A stretch of 64,000 bases of DNA from UBA1858 sp965262455 (GCA_965262455.1 CBDHFH010000003.1:1-64000), one strand, 5' to 3'. Counted from the first letter of the stretch, positions 36,895 through 45,852 are shown. Translations and numbers: made by a program. Notes: generated by a model not told the origin, from the letters alone.

Positions 36895-37488
36895 CTAAAA
36901 CCTAATCTTTCCCACCACTTCTATATTATCTTTTAACACAAGCGCTTCTCCCGGGATTAGATTTAAGCCTGTAATCGCCAAAATATTTTCTGGGTGCGTC
37001 ATCAGCACAAGCGCATTTGAACTCTTCCAATTAGAAATAACTTTTATTGCTTGTTTAGTGTAATAAGACTTATTCTCTGGTCGCAAATTAAAAGAATCAA
37101 ATGAAGCATTTGCAAATGTCATTCCAGGAAAAGCAAGCGTCGCTGTTTCGCGTGTTCGACACCAGCGCGAATGCAGCACAATGCCGACTTTAATATTATT
37201 TTTACGAAATCTTTGCCCAACTCGTCTTGCTTGGCTGCGCCCAGCTTCCGATAAATTAACTTGCGTACTACAATCACCCATGCGAAATCTGTAAGGATTA
37301 TCGATACCTTTCACATGCGTATGTGACATCATTAAAATGCCACCTTCACTTAATGCGCGCCATGAAATTTGCTCTTTGAGACGATCGAAGAAAATTGAAT
37401 TTAAATGTGCTGAACAGCAAAGAAATAATGTAAGGCATAAGACAATTGTCTGCCTTAAAAAACTATCCGCCAATAAATTTTCTCGCAT
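36895..37488 (-). CDS. Histidine phosphatase-family protein with altered RHG motif
   Basis: A 197-residue protein with an N-terminal hydrophobic segment (residues about 12-27, probable signal or anchor). The branch-1 histidine phosphatase pattern is partly kept: HSRWCRTRETA, LSEAGRSQARRVGQRFR and the second catalytic region LMTHPENILAITG. The usual LxRHG motif reads MMSHTHVKG, so the phosphate-binding Arg before the first His is replaced by Ser. It may be inactive or act on an unusual substrate. It converges with the exported protein gene. Confidence 0.65.
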   Translation of the reverse strand: MRENLLADSFLRQTIVLCLTLFLCCSAHLNSIFFDRLKEQISWRALSEGGILMMSHTHVKGIDNPYRFRMGDCSTQVNLSEAGRSQARRVGQRFRKNNIKVGIVLHSRWCRTRETATLAFPGMTFANASFDSFNLRPENKSYYTKQAIKVISNWKSSNALVLMTHPENILAITGLNLIPGEALVLKDNIEVVGKIRF

Positions 37489-37608
37489 AAATACTCCTTT
37501 GAGAAAGTACTTATTTGAATACCTCTACTTATCGACCATAATAAGAAAATTAAAAATTTAATGTGAACCTCTTGACAAAAAATTACGATCATTCGTCAAG
37601 TAATTTAT

Positions 37609-37628
37609 ATTAGAATAATAATTCTAAT
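37609..37628. promoter_or_regulatory. AT-rich perfect palindrome in intergenic region
   Basis: ATTAGAAT (37609-37616) and ATTCTAAT (37621-37628) form an 8-bp inverted repeat around a 4-bp centre. It sits 121 bp upstream of the histidine phosphatase-like gene, whose 5' end faces it. It may be an operator; no regulator can be assigned. Confidence 0.3.
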
Positions 37629-37642
37629 ATATTAGCTGCATT

Positions 37643-37678
37643 AATAGCCCAGATTTTGCATACAAAACCTGAGCTATT
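37643..37678. terminator. Hairpin, possible terminator of the outer-membrane protein gene
   Basis: AATAGC (37643) pairs with GCTATT (37673-37678), and the inner parts cag/ctg and tttt/aaaa extend the stem around gcatac. It lies beyond the 3' end of the minus-strand barrel gene ending at 37743. U-run support is weak. Confidence 0.4.
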
Positions 37679-37742
37679 TAATTATTTTGATATTCGCTAA
37701 AAACTGACAACGTTATCAATTAATGACGTCTGTGTTTAATAA

Positions 37743-38384
37743 TTAAAACTGTATGACAACACCTGCCGAGATCAAATCAATATCTAAAGTGCCTATCTCA
37801 CTATCACCGATATTATTGAATCTCTCCCATTCAGCTCTGAGTTTAATGTTTTCAGTGATATTATAATGTGCACCAAATCCAAAATGGATATCGGTACCAT
37901 TTTCATCTTCATCGCCAATCAATTCGAGATTATTGTCAGTGATACCAAATTCAATATCCCAATAAATCATTCCCAACTTCATAAGCACACTAAAATTATT
38001 AGTCAAAGGCCATTCAGCCAACCCTGAGAGAAAGAACCCATCAATCTTCACCTCTAAAGTACCCGGAACAATTGCTAACGTATTAACATTTATAAATAAA
38101 GCATCCGCATCTGATTGACCAAAATCAACTGCCCCACCTTCTATAGCAAAATATTGATTAAACTTATAACCAGCATACACTTTCCAACCTAAGTCATCAT
38201 CACACGAGCCAAGCACATCTTCGCATGCATCTTTTTGGTCAGCTTGGCCAACACTTGCACCAACATAAAATCCATTATTGTCATTTTGCGCAAAGCCATT
38301 AGGGGCAATCATAACTAGCGCAAAAATCATGACTAATGCATTTAGCAAATATATTCGCTTATTACGTATTTGAAATACTTTCAC
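37743..38384 (-). CDS. Outer-membrane beta-barrel protein (OmpA/OmpW-like)
   Basis: A 213-residue protein with a signal peptide (residues about 1-32, ending NGFAQ). The mature part is an eight-stranded barrel pattern with alternating strands such as GFYVGASVGQADQ, WKVYAGYKFNQYFAIEGG and IHFGFGAHYNI. It ends in the aromatic outer-membrane signature VVIQF. A Cys pair in a loop (DACEDVLGSCDDD) may form a disulfide. Specific function unknown; members include porin-like and stress-induced proteins. Confidence 0.8.
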   Translation of the reverse strand: MKVFQIRNKRIYLLNALVMIFALVMIAPNGFAQNDNNGFYVGASVGQADQKDACEDVLGSCDDDLGWKVYAGYKFNQYFAIEGGAVDFGQSDADALFINVNTLAIVPGTLEVKIDGFFLSGLAEWPLTNNFSVLMKLGMIYWDIEFGITDNNLELIGDEDENGTDIHFGFGAHYNITENIKLRAEWERFNNIGDSEIGTLDIDLISAGVVIQF

Positions 38385-38597
38385 TTTATTACTCCAAAAT
38401 TTATTAATATTTATTTTTTATATAAATAATTATTGATTAATACACATTTAATGCTTGGAATTCAGATCAACTGCAATGTTGATCGCGCATTCGGTAAATG
38501 TTTTTGTTAATTGATTTTGTGTTTGATTGAGACTCGTTAACAGCTGAGGCATCCGGTATAGTACGCGCACATATTTATGACAAACTACTAACAAACA

Positions 38598-40274
38598 ATG
38601 ACTAAAAAACTTCGACCTCATTCATCTATTGTTGTTGATGGCACCGAGCGCGCACCCAGTCGCGCAATGTTGCGTGCAGTAGGATTTAAAGACGACGATT
38701 TCAAAAAACCGCAAATAGGAATCGCATCGACATGGAGCATGGTCACACCATGTAATATGCACATTAATAAGTTGGCAGAAAAGGCCGCGGCGGGCGCCGA
38801 TAGTGCCGGCGGCAAAGGCGTCATCTTCAATACAATTACCATTTCAGATGGTATTTCAATGGGCTCCGAAGGTATGAAGTATTCGTTAGTATCACGCGAA
38901 GTGATTGCTGACTCCATTGAGACAGTCACCGGTTGCGAGGGATTTGATGGCGTCGTTGCCATCGGTGGCTGTGATAAAAATATGCCTGGTTGTTTGATCG
39001 CACTCGCGCGTCTCAATCGACCCGCAGTGTTTGTATATGGCGGCACCATCATGCCCGGCAATTATAAAGGTACAAAGGTCGATGTGGTTTCCGTCTTTGA
39101 AGCTGTTGGTCAACATGCCAAACGGCAGATTACCAATCAAGAATTAAAACAAGTGGAATCAACCGCCATCCCTGGTGCCGGTTCCTGTGGCGGGATGTAT
39201 ACCGCCAACACAATGGCCTCAGCGATTGAGGCACTGGGAATGAGCTTGCCAGGCAGTTCTGCTCAAGCAGCAATTTCTAAATCAAAAGAAACGGACTGCC
39301 GTAATGCAGGCAAAGCTGTGTATAACTTATTAAAGAAAAACATACTTCCTAGTGACATTATGACGCGCCAGGCATTTTTAAATGCGATTGCTGTCATTAC
39401 TGCATTAGGTGGTTCAACCAACGCCGTATTGCATTTACTTGCAATGGCACATGCAATGAAAGTCAAACTAACCATTGATGACTTCACGCGTGTAGGCAAA
39501 AAAGTCCCTGTGCTCGCTGATTTACGTCCAAGCGGCAAATATATGATGTCAGAACTAATCGCCATTGGTGGTATTCAGCCGCTAATGAAGATGCTATTGG
39601 ATAAAGGCTTACTTTATGGTGACTGCCTCACGGTTACCGGCAAGACGCTAAAGCAAAATCTTAAAGACGTTAAGCCATACTCAAAACGTCAGCAAATCGT
39701 GCGTAGTTTTGATAACCCAATAAAGAAAGACGGGCACTTGGTTATCCTGTATGGAAATTTAGCACCACAAGGTGCCGTGGCGAAAATATCAGGCAAAGAA
39801 GGACTCGCTTTCACTGGCATAGCAAAAGTTTTTGCCTCAGAAGAGACCGCATTAAAGAAAATATTAGATGGCGGCATCAAAGCCGGTGATGTCATTGTGA
39901 TTCGTTATGAAGGCCCGATTGGCGGGCCCGGCATGCGTGAAATGCTGTCGCCCACTTCCGCCATTATGGGCAAAGGGTTAGGCAAAGACGTCGCACTCAT
40001 CACGGATGGTAGATTTTCTGGTGGCAGTCATGGGTTTGTTGTCGGTCATATCACTCCTGAAGCCGCCGTCGGAGGCCCATTGGCGCTGGTAAAAAATGGG
40101 GACAAAATTACGATTGACGCTAAAAACCGCGAAATGACGCTACATGTTAGCAAAAATGAGCTAAACAAGCGCAAACGCTCATGGAAAGCGCCCAAACCAA
40201 ATTACACTCGCGGGGTACTTGCCAAATACGCGAAACAAGTGAGCTCTGCTTCTGATGGAGCTGTAACAGATTAG
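38598..40274 (+). CDS. ilvD: Dihydroxy-acid dehydratase
   Basis: IlvD dehydrates dihydroxy-isovalerate and dihydroxy-methylvalerate to the 2-oxo acids that IlvE transaminates to Val and Ile. Length is 558 residues. The Fe-S cysteines are Cys52 (VTPCNMHI), Cys125 (GGCDKNMPGC) and the one in GAGSCGGMYTANT. The C-terminal TDGRFSGGSHGFVVGHI is typical. No other ilv genes are adjacent. A 368-bp region separates it from the C1 operon. Confidence 0.95.
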   Translation: MTKKLRPHSSIVVDGTERAPSRAMLRAVGFKDDDFKKPQIGIASTWSMVTPCNMHINKLAEKAAAGADSAGGKGVIFNTITISDGISMGSEGMKYSLVSREVIADSIETVTGCEGFDGVVAIGGCDKNMPGCLIALARLNRPAVFVYGGTIMPGNYKGTKVDVVSVFEAVGQHAKRQITNQELKQVESTAIPGAGSCGGMYTANTMASAIEALGMSLPGSSAQAAISKSKETDCRNAGKAVYNLLKKNILPSDIMTRQAFLNAIAVITALGGSTNAVLHLLAMAHAMKVKLTIDDFTRVGKKVPVLADLRPSGKYMMSELIAIGGIQPLMKMLLDKGLLYGDCLTVTGKTLKQNLKDVKPYSKRQQIVRSFDNPIKKDGHLVILYGNLAPQGAVAKISGKEGLAFTGIAKVFASEETALKKILDGGIKAGDVIVIRYEGPIGGPGMREMLSPTSAIMGKGLGKDVALITDGRFSGGSHGFVVGHITPEAAVGGPLALVKNGDKITIDAKNREMTLHVSKNELNKRKRSWKAPKPNYTRGVLAKYAKQVSSASDGAVTD

Positions 40275-40642
40275 GCATTTTAATCATGTATTTACATAGT
40301 TCACTCGCTTAGAGTTTATATGCAGACTCAGAAGTGTTTGCATGACTCATGCACGTAAGCACTTGAACAATGTAGAAAAACAAAAAATATTATGTCTGCT
40401 TTTCGACCTGGAGTAAGGCTCGAAACTATTGCTGCGAGATAGATGAGGGTAGCACTCAGCCTCTATCCAGTATAAATTACCCTCGTTATGAGTTTACTGA
40501 AGCAGATACGACAAAAACAGGCGTCAAAATAACAAACATATACGCACTGAATCCCACGATTTGTAGATTACATTTGGAGCACACTCTACCCCTCACTGGG
40601 AATCGTCCAGTTATTCACATTTTAAATATAAGGAGCAGTTGA
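40275..40642 (+). other. 368-bp leader region before the C1-metabolism operon
   Basis: No ORF is supported here. Two overlapping pairings are possible around 40434-40484: GAGGGTA with TACCCTC, or GATAGATGAGG with CCTCTATC (three-base bulge). They are mutually exclusive, as in regulatory leaders. A small TTCGA/TCGAA hairpin lies near 40401-40423. No known riboswitch class is recognised. A ribosome site aaggagcag precedes the ATG at 40643. Confidence 0.35.
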
Positions 40643-41275
40643 ATGTCACTGACACCAGAAGAATTAGAAGCCATCATGGAACGTAAAAATAAGATGCGAC
40701 GCGAGGCATATGACCGTCGCAACGCACAAGAAAACAAGGATGAGGTTAGCGCTAAAGCCGTTAAACGCTTTATGGAGCTGCCTGACTATCAGAATGCTCA
40801 CTGTGTTATGTGGTACATCGACTGCCGATCAGAAACGCGCACCAAGCCTGAGTTACTCGCAGAAGTCGCCAAGGGCGAAAAGAAAATTATCGTGCCTTAC
40901 TGCACTGAAGATGAAAACGGTGAAAACAAACTTGGTCTATGGTGGATGGAAAGCCTAGAAGAGATGGTGGTTGGTAAATGGGATATCCTTGAGCCGCCTA
41001 AAGAAATGTGGGGCAATCCAGAAAAAGAAGTTGAAGCTGAAGACCTCGATCTTGTTATGGTTCCTGGCGTTGGCTTTGACCGTAATGGGGGACGCATGGG
41101 TAATGGCCAAGGTTACTATGACCGCTTGCTGGAAAAAGTTCGCCCAGAATCACCTTTGATTGCGCTCTGCTACGAGTCGCAGTTATTCGACAATGTGTTA
41201 GTGGCACCACATGATGTTTACATGGATAAAGTTGTTACTGAAGATGCTGTTTACGAAGGTAAAGGAAGAGACTAA
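40643..41275 (+). CDS. 5-formyltetrahydrofolate cyclo-ligase family protein
   Basis: A 210-residue member of the 5-FCL family, which converts 5-formyl-THF to 5,10-methenyl-THF with ATP. The family signature PGVGFDRNGGRMGNGQGYYDR-type segment is present (residues about 146-165), with the N-terminal basic helix KNKMRREAYDRR. The sequence is acidic in the middle and the WWMESLEEMVVGKWDILEP strand is typical. The stop overlaps the ftr start (taATG), so the pair is coupled. In this setting it may act on a pterin C1 intermediate rather than only salvage 5-formyl-THF; that is inference. Confidence 0.85.
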   Translation: MSLTPEELEAIMERKNKMRREAYDRRNAQENKDEVSAKAVKRFMELPDYQNAHCVMWYIDCRSETRTKPELLAEVAKGEKKIIVPYCTEDENGENKLGLWWMESLEEMVVGKWDILEPPKEMWGNPEKEVEAEDLDLVMVPGVGFDRNGGRMGNGQGYYDRLLEKVRPESPLIALCYESQLFDNVLVAPHDVYMDKVVTEDAVYEGKGRD

Positions 41276-42198
41276 TGACTGCCATTATTGATGACACTTA
41301 TGCAGAAGCGTTTAGAAGCTTCTACACAGAGTTTCTAATTACTGCAAAAGACTTGAAGTGGGTGGAGCACGCCGTGAATGCGGCCACAGGCAATGCATCA
41401 AGTTCCATTCTATGTGATTGTGAAGCCGGGCTAGATCGATATGTGGGTCCTGGTGCTGATGAGAGTTTTGAAACACCTGATGGTCGTCCTGGCGCATTGG
41501 TGCAGTTGCACGTGCCACGTTTTCGCAAAGATCGCGTAGAAGCATTAGAGCGCTCTGCGTTAGTGAGGATCAGTCAGAATGTGATGACATGCCCAACTGC
41601 ATCATGTTTCAACATGATTGACTCTGAGAACTACTATCATATGGGCCGCAAAGTCGCTTACTTCGGTAATGGTTACCAAAAACGTATTGAACGTTATGGG
41701 CGCAAAATGTGGTGGATCCCGATTCTTGGTGGCGAGTTTGTGCTTGATCGCCGATTGGGGCAAGCCGATGGTCTAATGGGGGGCAATCTTTGGTTCTTTG
41801 GTAAAGATGTTGACTCTGCACTGGAAGCCGCCGAAAAAGGCTGCGAAGCTATTTCTCCTATCGATGGCGTGATCACTACATTCCCGGGCGGTATTGCTGG
41901 CAGCGGTTCTAAAGCTGGTAGTAATTACGATTTCACTATTGCAAGTACCTATGAAAAGTTTTGTCCACTACTGCAAGATGATCCCACCGTTGAACATGGT
42001 CTCCCTGAAGGCGTTAACTCAGTGATGGAAATTATCATGAATGGACGCGATATGGCTTGCATTGTTGAAGCAACTCAAGCGGCGATCCAAGCATCTAAAG
42101 AAACAGATGGACTCATTATGATATCAGCAGGTAACTATAATGGACGTCTAGGTAAGAGCTTTATTTACCTGGATCCGAGCAAACAGCCCAATGACTAA
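41275..42198 (+). CDS. ftr: Formylmethanofuran:tetrahydromethanopterin formyltransferase
   Basis: Ftr (FhcD) transfers the formyl group between methanofuran and tetrahydromethanopterin, part of formaldehyde oxidation in methylotrophs. The 307-residue protein shows the family hallmarks: DTYAEAFRSF at the N-terminus, ETPDGRPGALVQ, NVMTCPTASCFNMI, WWIPILGGEFVLDR, TTFPGGIAGSGSKAGSNYDF and ISAGNYNGRLGK. It lies outside a typical fhcABCD cluster here: the partner fhcA, B and C genes are not in the window. It overlaps the cyclo-ligase-like gene by one base and ends before a strong hairpin at 42311. Confidence 0.92.
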   Translation: MTAIIDDTYAEAFRSFYTEFLITAKDLKWVEHAVNAATGNASSSILCDCEAGLDRYVGPGADESFETPDGRPGALVQLHVPRFRKDRVEALERSALVRISQNVMTCPTASCFNMIDSENYYHMGRKVAYFGNGYQKRIERYGRKMWWIPILGGEFVLDRRLGQADGLMGGNLWFFGKDVDSALEAAEKGCEAISPIDGVITTFPGGIAGSGSKAGSNYDFTIASTYEKFCPLLQDDPTVEHGLPEGVNSVMEIIMNGRDMACIVEATQAAIQASKETDGLIMISAGNYNGRLGKSFIYLDPSKQPND

Positions 42199-42310
42199 TA
42201 ATTGCATTGGCACACCAGCATTTGCAGCAATAAGTAATATGCACTATTGGTATTTATATTTAGTAGATATTGCTAATAAATCATAGATTGTTCGGTTGTA
42301 AGTTGCACCT

Positions 42311-42345
42311 AAGGCCAGTTGAATTAAACTCAATTGGCCTTTTTT
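42311..42345 (+). terminator. Rho-independent terminator, or attenuator, ahead of folD
   Basis: AAGGCCAgTTGA (42311-42322) pairs with TCAAtTGGCCTT around ATTAAAC, with one G-T pair, and is followed by a six-T run. It ends the cyclo-ligase/ftr transcript. Only 36 bp separate it from the folD start at 42382, so it could also regulate read-through into folD. Confidence 0.85.
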
Positions 42346-42381
42346 AATTGTTTCACAGACCTAAACAACGAGGGTTTAACA

Positions 42382-43239
42382 GTGGTTATCGACGGCAAAA
42401 AAGTTGCTTTACAAATTCGCAACAGAATCAAAGCACAACTAGAAAACTTCCCACATGCAAACATTACCCTAGCCACTGTTATTGTCGGCAAGAACCCTGC
42501 AAGTCAGTTATACGTAGGCATGAAACACCGTGAAGCAAATGCAGCGGGCATTCACTCGAAACATGTCGAACTAGATGAAAACATTACCCAACTTGAATTA
42601 GAGCAACAAATTACACTGTTAGCGAATGACGATAACGTCCATGGCATACTTGTACAATTGCCGTTGCCAAAGCATTTGAACAAAGAAAAAATGCTGGAAA
42701 AAATTCCTGCGGAGAAAGACGTTGATGGTTTGACTGACACCAACATGGGCCGTCTACTGCAAGGACATAAACAACTTGTGCCCTGTACACCCTTGGGTGT
42801 GATGCGTCTAATTGAAGCATACAATGTCACTACCAACGGCAAAAACGCGGTAGTTATTGGGCGCTCATCTTTGGTTGGCTTACCGCAAGTGTTATTGCTT
42901 GCAGAACGCGGCGCAGATGCCACTGTCACACTGGCTCATTCACGCACTCAAGATCTAGCCGAGGTATGCAAACAGGCCGATATATTAGTAAGTGCAGTGG
43001 GCTCTCCCGCACTTGTTACAGAGCAGTTTATTAAACCTGGTGCAATGGTATTTGATGTTGGCGTAACTCGCCTAGATAACCAAAAAATCCAGGGTGATGT
43101 TGATTTTGATGCAGCGATAAAAATTGCTGGCGGCGTCACGCCTATGCCGGGCGGAACAGGCCCGATGACGGTGGCTTGTTTACTCGAAAACACTATTCTT
43201 GCAGCCACCCTGCAAGACGCATTACCCAGATCACATTAA
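42382..43239 (+). CDS. folD: Bifunctional methylene-THF dehydrogenase / methenyl-THF cyclohydrolase
   Basis: FolD interconverts 5,10-methylene-THF, methenyl-THF and 10-formyl-THF using NADP. The GTG start at 42382 follows GAGGG by 6 nt and begins the conserved VVIDGKKVA. The longer frame to 42334 would run into the terminator. The length is 285 residues. The catalytic YVGMK, GILVQLPLP, PCTPLGVM, VIGRSSLVGLP and C-terminal GGVTPMPGGTGPMT motifs are all present. In the serine cycle it can supply methylene-THF from formate via formyl-THF. Confidence 0.94.
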   Translation: MVIDGKKVALQIRNRIKAQLENFPHANITLATVIVGKNPASQLYVGMKHREANAAGIHSKHVELDENITQLELEQQITLLANDDNVHGILVQLPLPKHLNKEKMLEKIPAEKDVDGLTDTNMGRLLQGHKQLVPCTPLGVMRLIEAYNVTTNGKNAVVIGRSSLVGLPQVLLLAERGADATVTLAHSRTQDLAEVCKQADILVSAVGSPALVTEQFIKPGAMVFDVGVTRLDNQKIQGDVDFDAAIKIAGGVTPMPGGTGPMTVACLLENTILAATLQDALPRSH

Positions 43240-43472
43240 GCAATAAAACATCGGTAAAAGCAGTCAAACTGATCTTGTGGCTAAGGCTGTGCTTGTGGCA
43301 TTATGGCGAACTTTTCGAACATGGCGGAAATATCCATCATGTTTGCATGACTCTGATTCAACCTATACATATCAGACTCGACTGTTTTCATAGAAGCTGT
43401 TTTTCACGTATCACAATTACAGTTTCAATTATTTTATTTCATATAAATTAACTCACATTAAAAGGTACTGTT

Positions 43473-44756
43473 ATGCCTGGCGAAAAACTTAGTTACCCTG
43501 GAAGAAATTATCTATTTGCACCTGGTCCGACGCATATCCCTAATGAAGTAATGAATGCCATGGTCGTTCCCCAAGAAGACCATCGCGCACCGGACTTTCC
43601 ACAACTAGTGAAGCCCTTACTAGAAGACTTGAAGAAAATTTTCAGAACTAAAAAAGGCCAGTGTTTTATTTTTCCTGCAACCGGCACAGCAGGTTGGGAA
43701 ATTGCATTAGCAAATACATTATCACCTGGCGATAAAATACTGACATCACGTTTTGGTCAGTTCAGTCACTTGTGGTATGACTTAGCCATACGCATCGGCC
43801 TAGACGTTGAACTTATTGAAATCCCATGGGGCGAAGGTGTGCCAGTCATGGAATTTAAAAAGCGTCTTCGTGCTGATAAAGATCACAAAATTAAAGCCGT
43901 TGTTGCATGTCATAATGAAACTGCGACTGGTGTGACAAGCGATATCGCCGCACTTGGCAAAATGATAAAGAAGGATCTCAAACATCCTGCGCTGTTAATG
44001 GTTGACGGTGTTAGCTCAATTGCGAGTATTGATTTTCGCATGGACGAGTGGGGTGTAGACGTTGCCGTAAGCGGATCACAAAAAGGCTTCATGCTTCCTG
44101 CGGGTATGGCGCTGTTAGCATTTAGTCCCAAGGCACTTGCTAAGCATAAATCTTCAAAGTGCGCGAAGTGCTTTTTAGATATCAAAGATCACATCAATAC
44201 TAATAAAGACGGCTTCTTCCCGTACACGCCTTCAGTACCCATGTTACGTGGTTTACGTGCCTCACTCGACTTGCTACTCGGAGAAGGCCTAGACAATGTC
44301 TATGCTCGACACTTCCGTCTTGCCGAAGGAGTGCGTAAGGCCGTTAAAGCATGGGGCTTAGAGACGTGTGCCACTTCTCCAAAATGGCGTTCTGACACAG
44401 TTACCGCAATTTTGGCCCCACCCAGTGTTAATGCGGCAGAAGTCATCCACATTGCATATCATCGTTACAATATCTCCTTGGGTGCCGGCCTGACAAAAGT
44501 CGCAGGTAAAGTATTTCGCATCGGCCATCTTGGTGATAATAACGATGTGCGCATGATGGCCGCACTTGGTGGCGTTGAAATGGCCATGCGTGATGCCGGT
44601 ATCCGTATCAAACCCGGCAGCGGTACAGGTGCAGCATGCGAATACTATCGTAAGACTGCTAAAGCAATTCCTGCGTTTAAAGCACCGGCCGCGACTAAAC
44701 CTAAAGCAAAGCGTAAAACTAAAAGAAGAACAGTTAAACGCACAGCTGCAAAATAA
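43473..44756 (+). CDS. sgaA: Serine-glyoxylate aminotransferase with basic C-terminal tail
   Basis: This class V PLP enzyme converts serine plus glyoxylate to hydroxypyruvate plus glycine, a central serine-cycle step. The core motifs are LFAPGPTHIPNEVM, the glycine-rich FPATGTAGWE, the PLP-Lys segment AVSGSQKGFMLPAG and LGAGLTKVAGKVFRIGHLGD. At 427 residues it exceeds the usual roughly 400 because of a Lys/Arg/Ala-rich tail after AIPAFKAP (residues about 401-427, KAKRKTKRRTVKRTAAK). The start ATG follows AAAGG. mcl follows 16 bp later. Confidence 0.93.
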   Translation: MPGEKLSYPGRNYLFAPGPTHIPNEVMNAMVVPQEDHRAPDFPQLVKPLLEDLKKIFRTKKGQCFIFPATGTAGWEIALANTLSPGDKILTSRFGQFSHLWYDLAIRIGLDVELIEIPWGEGVPVMEFKKRLRADKDHKIKAVVACHNETATGVTSDIAALGKMIKKDLKHPALLMVDGVSSIASIDFRMDEWGVDVAVSGSQKGFMLPAGMALLAFSPKALAKHKSSKCAKCFLDIKDHINTNKDGFFPYTPSVPMLRGLRASLDLLLGEGLDNVYARHFRLAEGVRKAVKAWGLETCATSPKWRSDTVTAILAPPSVNAAEVIHIAYHRYNISLGAGLTKVAGKVFRIGHLGDNNDVRMMAALGGVEMAMRDAGIRIKPGSGTGAACEYYRKTAKAIPAFKAPAATKPKAKRKTKRRTVKRTAAK

Positions 44757-44772
44757 GAGAGGATATTAACCT

Positions 44773-45720
44773 ATGAGTTTTACACAACCTACACCTGCCA
44801 GACAAAGAGTGCAGCGATGCGAGCTCGCAGTACCTGCATCCAATGTCAAAATGATCGAGAAGTCCGCCGACTGTGATGCAGACTTTGTATTTCTAGATTT
44901 AGAAGATGCCGTCGCACCGGGTGACAAAGTTCAAGCACGTAAGAACGCCATTGAAGCGGTCAATGATATTGACTGGGCTGGTAAAGGCAAAACGATTGCA
45001 GTTCGCATTAATGGCCTTGATACACATTATATGTATCGTGATGTCATAGATCTTGTCGAACAAGCAGGCAGTAAGCTCGATACGATTTTTATTCCTAAAG
45101 CGGGTGTTCCGGCGGATGTTTACATGGTTGATGCCTTACTTACTCAAATCGAGGAAGCCAAAGGATTCGAAAATAAAATCGCCATAGAAGCCATCATTGA
45201 AACCACCTTAGGCATGTCCAACGTAGAGTCGATTGCGCAATCAAGCCCGCGCCTGGAAGCTCTGCACTTTGGTGTAGCGGACTACTCAGCTAGTTGTCGT
45301 GCGCGTACCGTTAATATTGGTGGGTTAAATCCAGATTACCCGGGTGACCAGTGGCATTCCGCAATCTCACGCATGGTTGTTGCTTGTCGCGCATATGGTT
45401 TACGTCCTATTGACGGTCCATTCGGCGATATCAAAGACCCGGAAGGTTACATGCTGGCATGTCGTCGTGGTGCTGCACTTGGTATCGAGGGTAAATGGGC
45501 TATCCACCCATCACAAATTGAAATGGCGAATGAGGTCTTCTCTCCACCTGAAGAAGAGGTCGCAAAAGCACATCGAATTCTAGAAGAACTAGAAAAAGCC
45601 GCTCAAGCGGGCCAAGGCGCTGCCACCTTGGATGGCAAAATGATCGACGCGGCGTCAGCAAAAATGGCAGAGAACGTTGTTCGTGCCGCTGAAGCCATTG
45701 CTGCTAAGAGTAAATCTTAA
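44773..45720 (+). CDS. mcl: L-malyl-CoA lyase
   Basis: Cleaves malyl-CoA to acetyl-CoA and glyoxylate, closing the serine cycle. The 315-residue HpcH/HpaI/CitE-family protein has the metal-binding strands FVFLDLEDAVAPGDKVQARK and IEAIIETTLGMSN, the ADYSASCRAR segment and the C-terminal GIEGKWAIHPSQIEMANEVF. Its place after sgaA and before mtkAB, and high agreement with methylotroph MclA, favour malyl-CoA over citryl-CoA as substrate. Confidence 0.92.
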   Translation: MSFTQPTPARQRVQRCELAVPASNVKMIEKSADCDADFVFLDLEDAVAPGDKVQARKNAIEAVNDIDWAGKGKTIAVRINGLDTHYMYRDVIDLVEQAGSKLDTIFIPKAGVPADVYMVDALLTQIEEAKGFENKIAIEAIIETTLGMSNVESIAQSSPRLEALHFGVADYSASCRARTVNIGGLNPDYPGDQWHSAISRMVVACRAYGLRPIDGPFGDIKDPEGYMLACRRGAALGIEGKWAIHPSQIEMANEVFSPPEEEVAKAHRILEELEKAAQAGQGAATLDGKMIDAASAKMAENVVRAAEAIAAKSKS

Positions 45721-45736
45721 TCACATATCTCCTCAT

Positions 45737-45762
45737 GTACCTTGCACTATAGTGCAAGGTAC
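45737..45762. other. 26-bp perfect palindrome after mcl
   Basis: GTACCTTGCACT and AGTGCAAGGTAC flank AT, a fully symmetric 26-bp dyad (45737-45762), 16 bp after the mcl stop. A following T-run is absent, so it is not a standard terminator. It may be a factor-binding site or a processing hairpin. Confidence 0.6.
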
Positions 45763-45837
45763 CCCTAAAATAGTCGTATAAAAATAATAACCATATATTT
45801 TTTACGTCTTTCCAAATCCAACGTAAGTAAATTGATG

Positions 45838-45852
45838 GAGTAATAATTACTC
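45838..45852. promoter_or_regulatory. 15-bp palindrome upstream of mtkA
   Basis: GAGTAATAATTACTC is perfectly symmetric and lies 65 bp upstream of the mtkA start. A regulator of serine-cycle genes is plausible; none can be named from the window. Confidence 0.35.
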
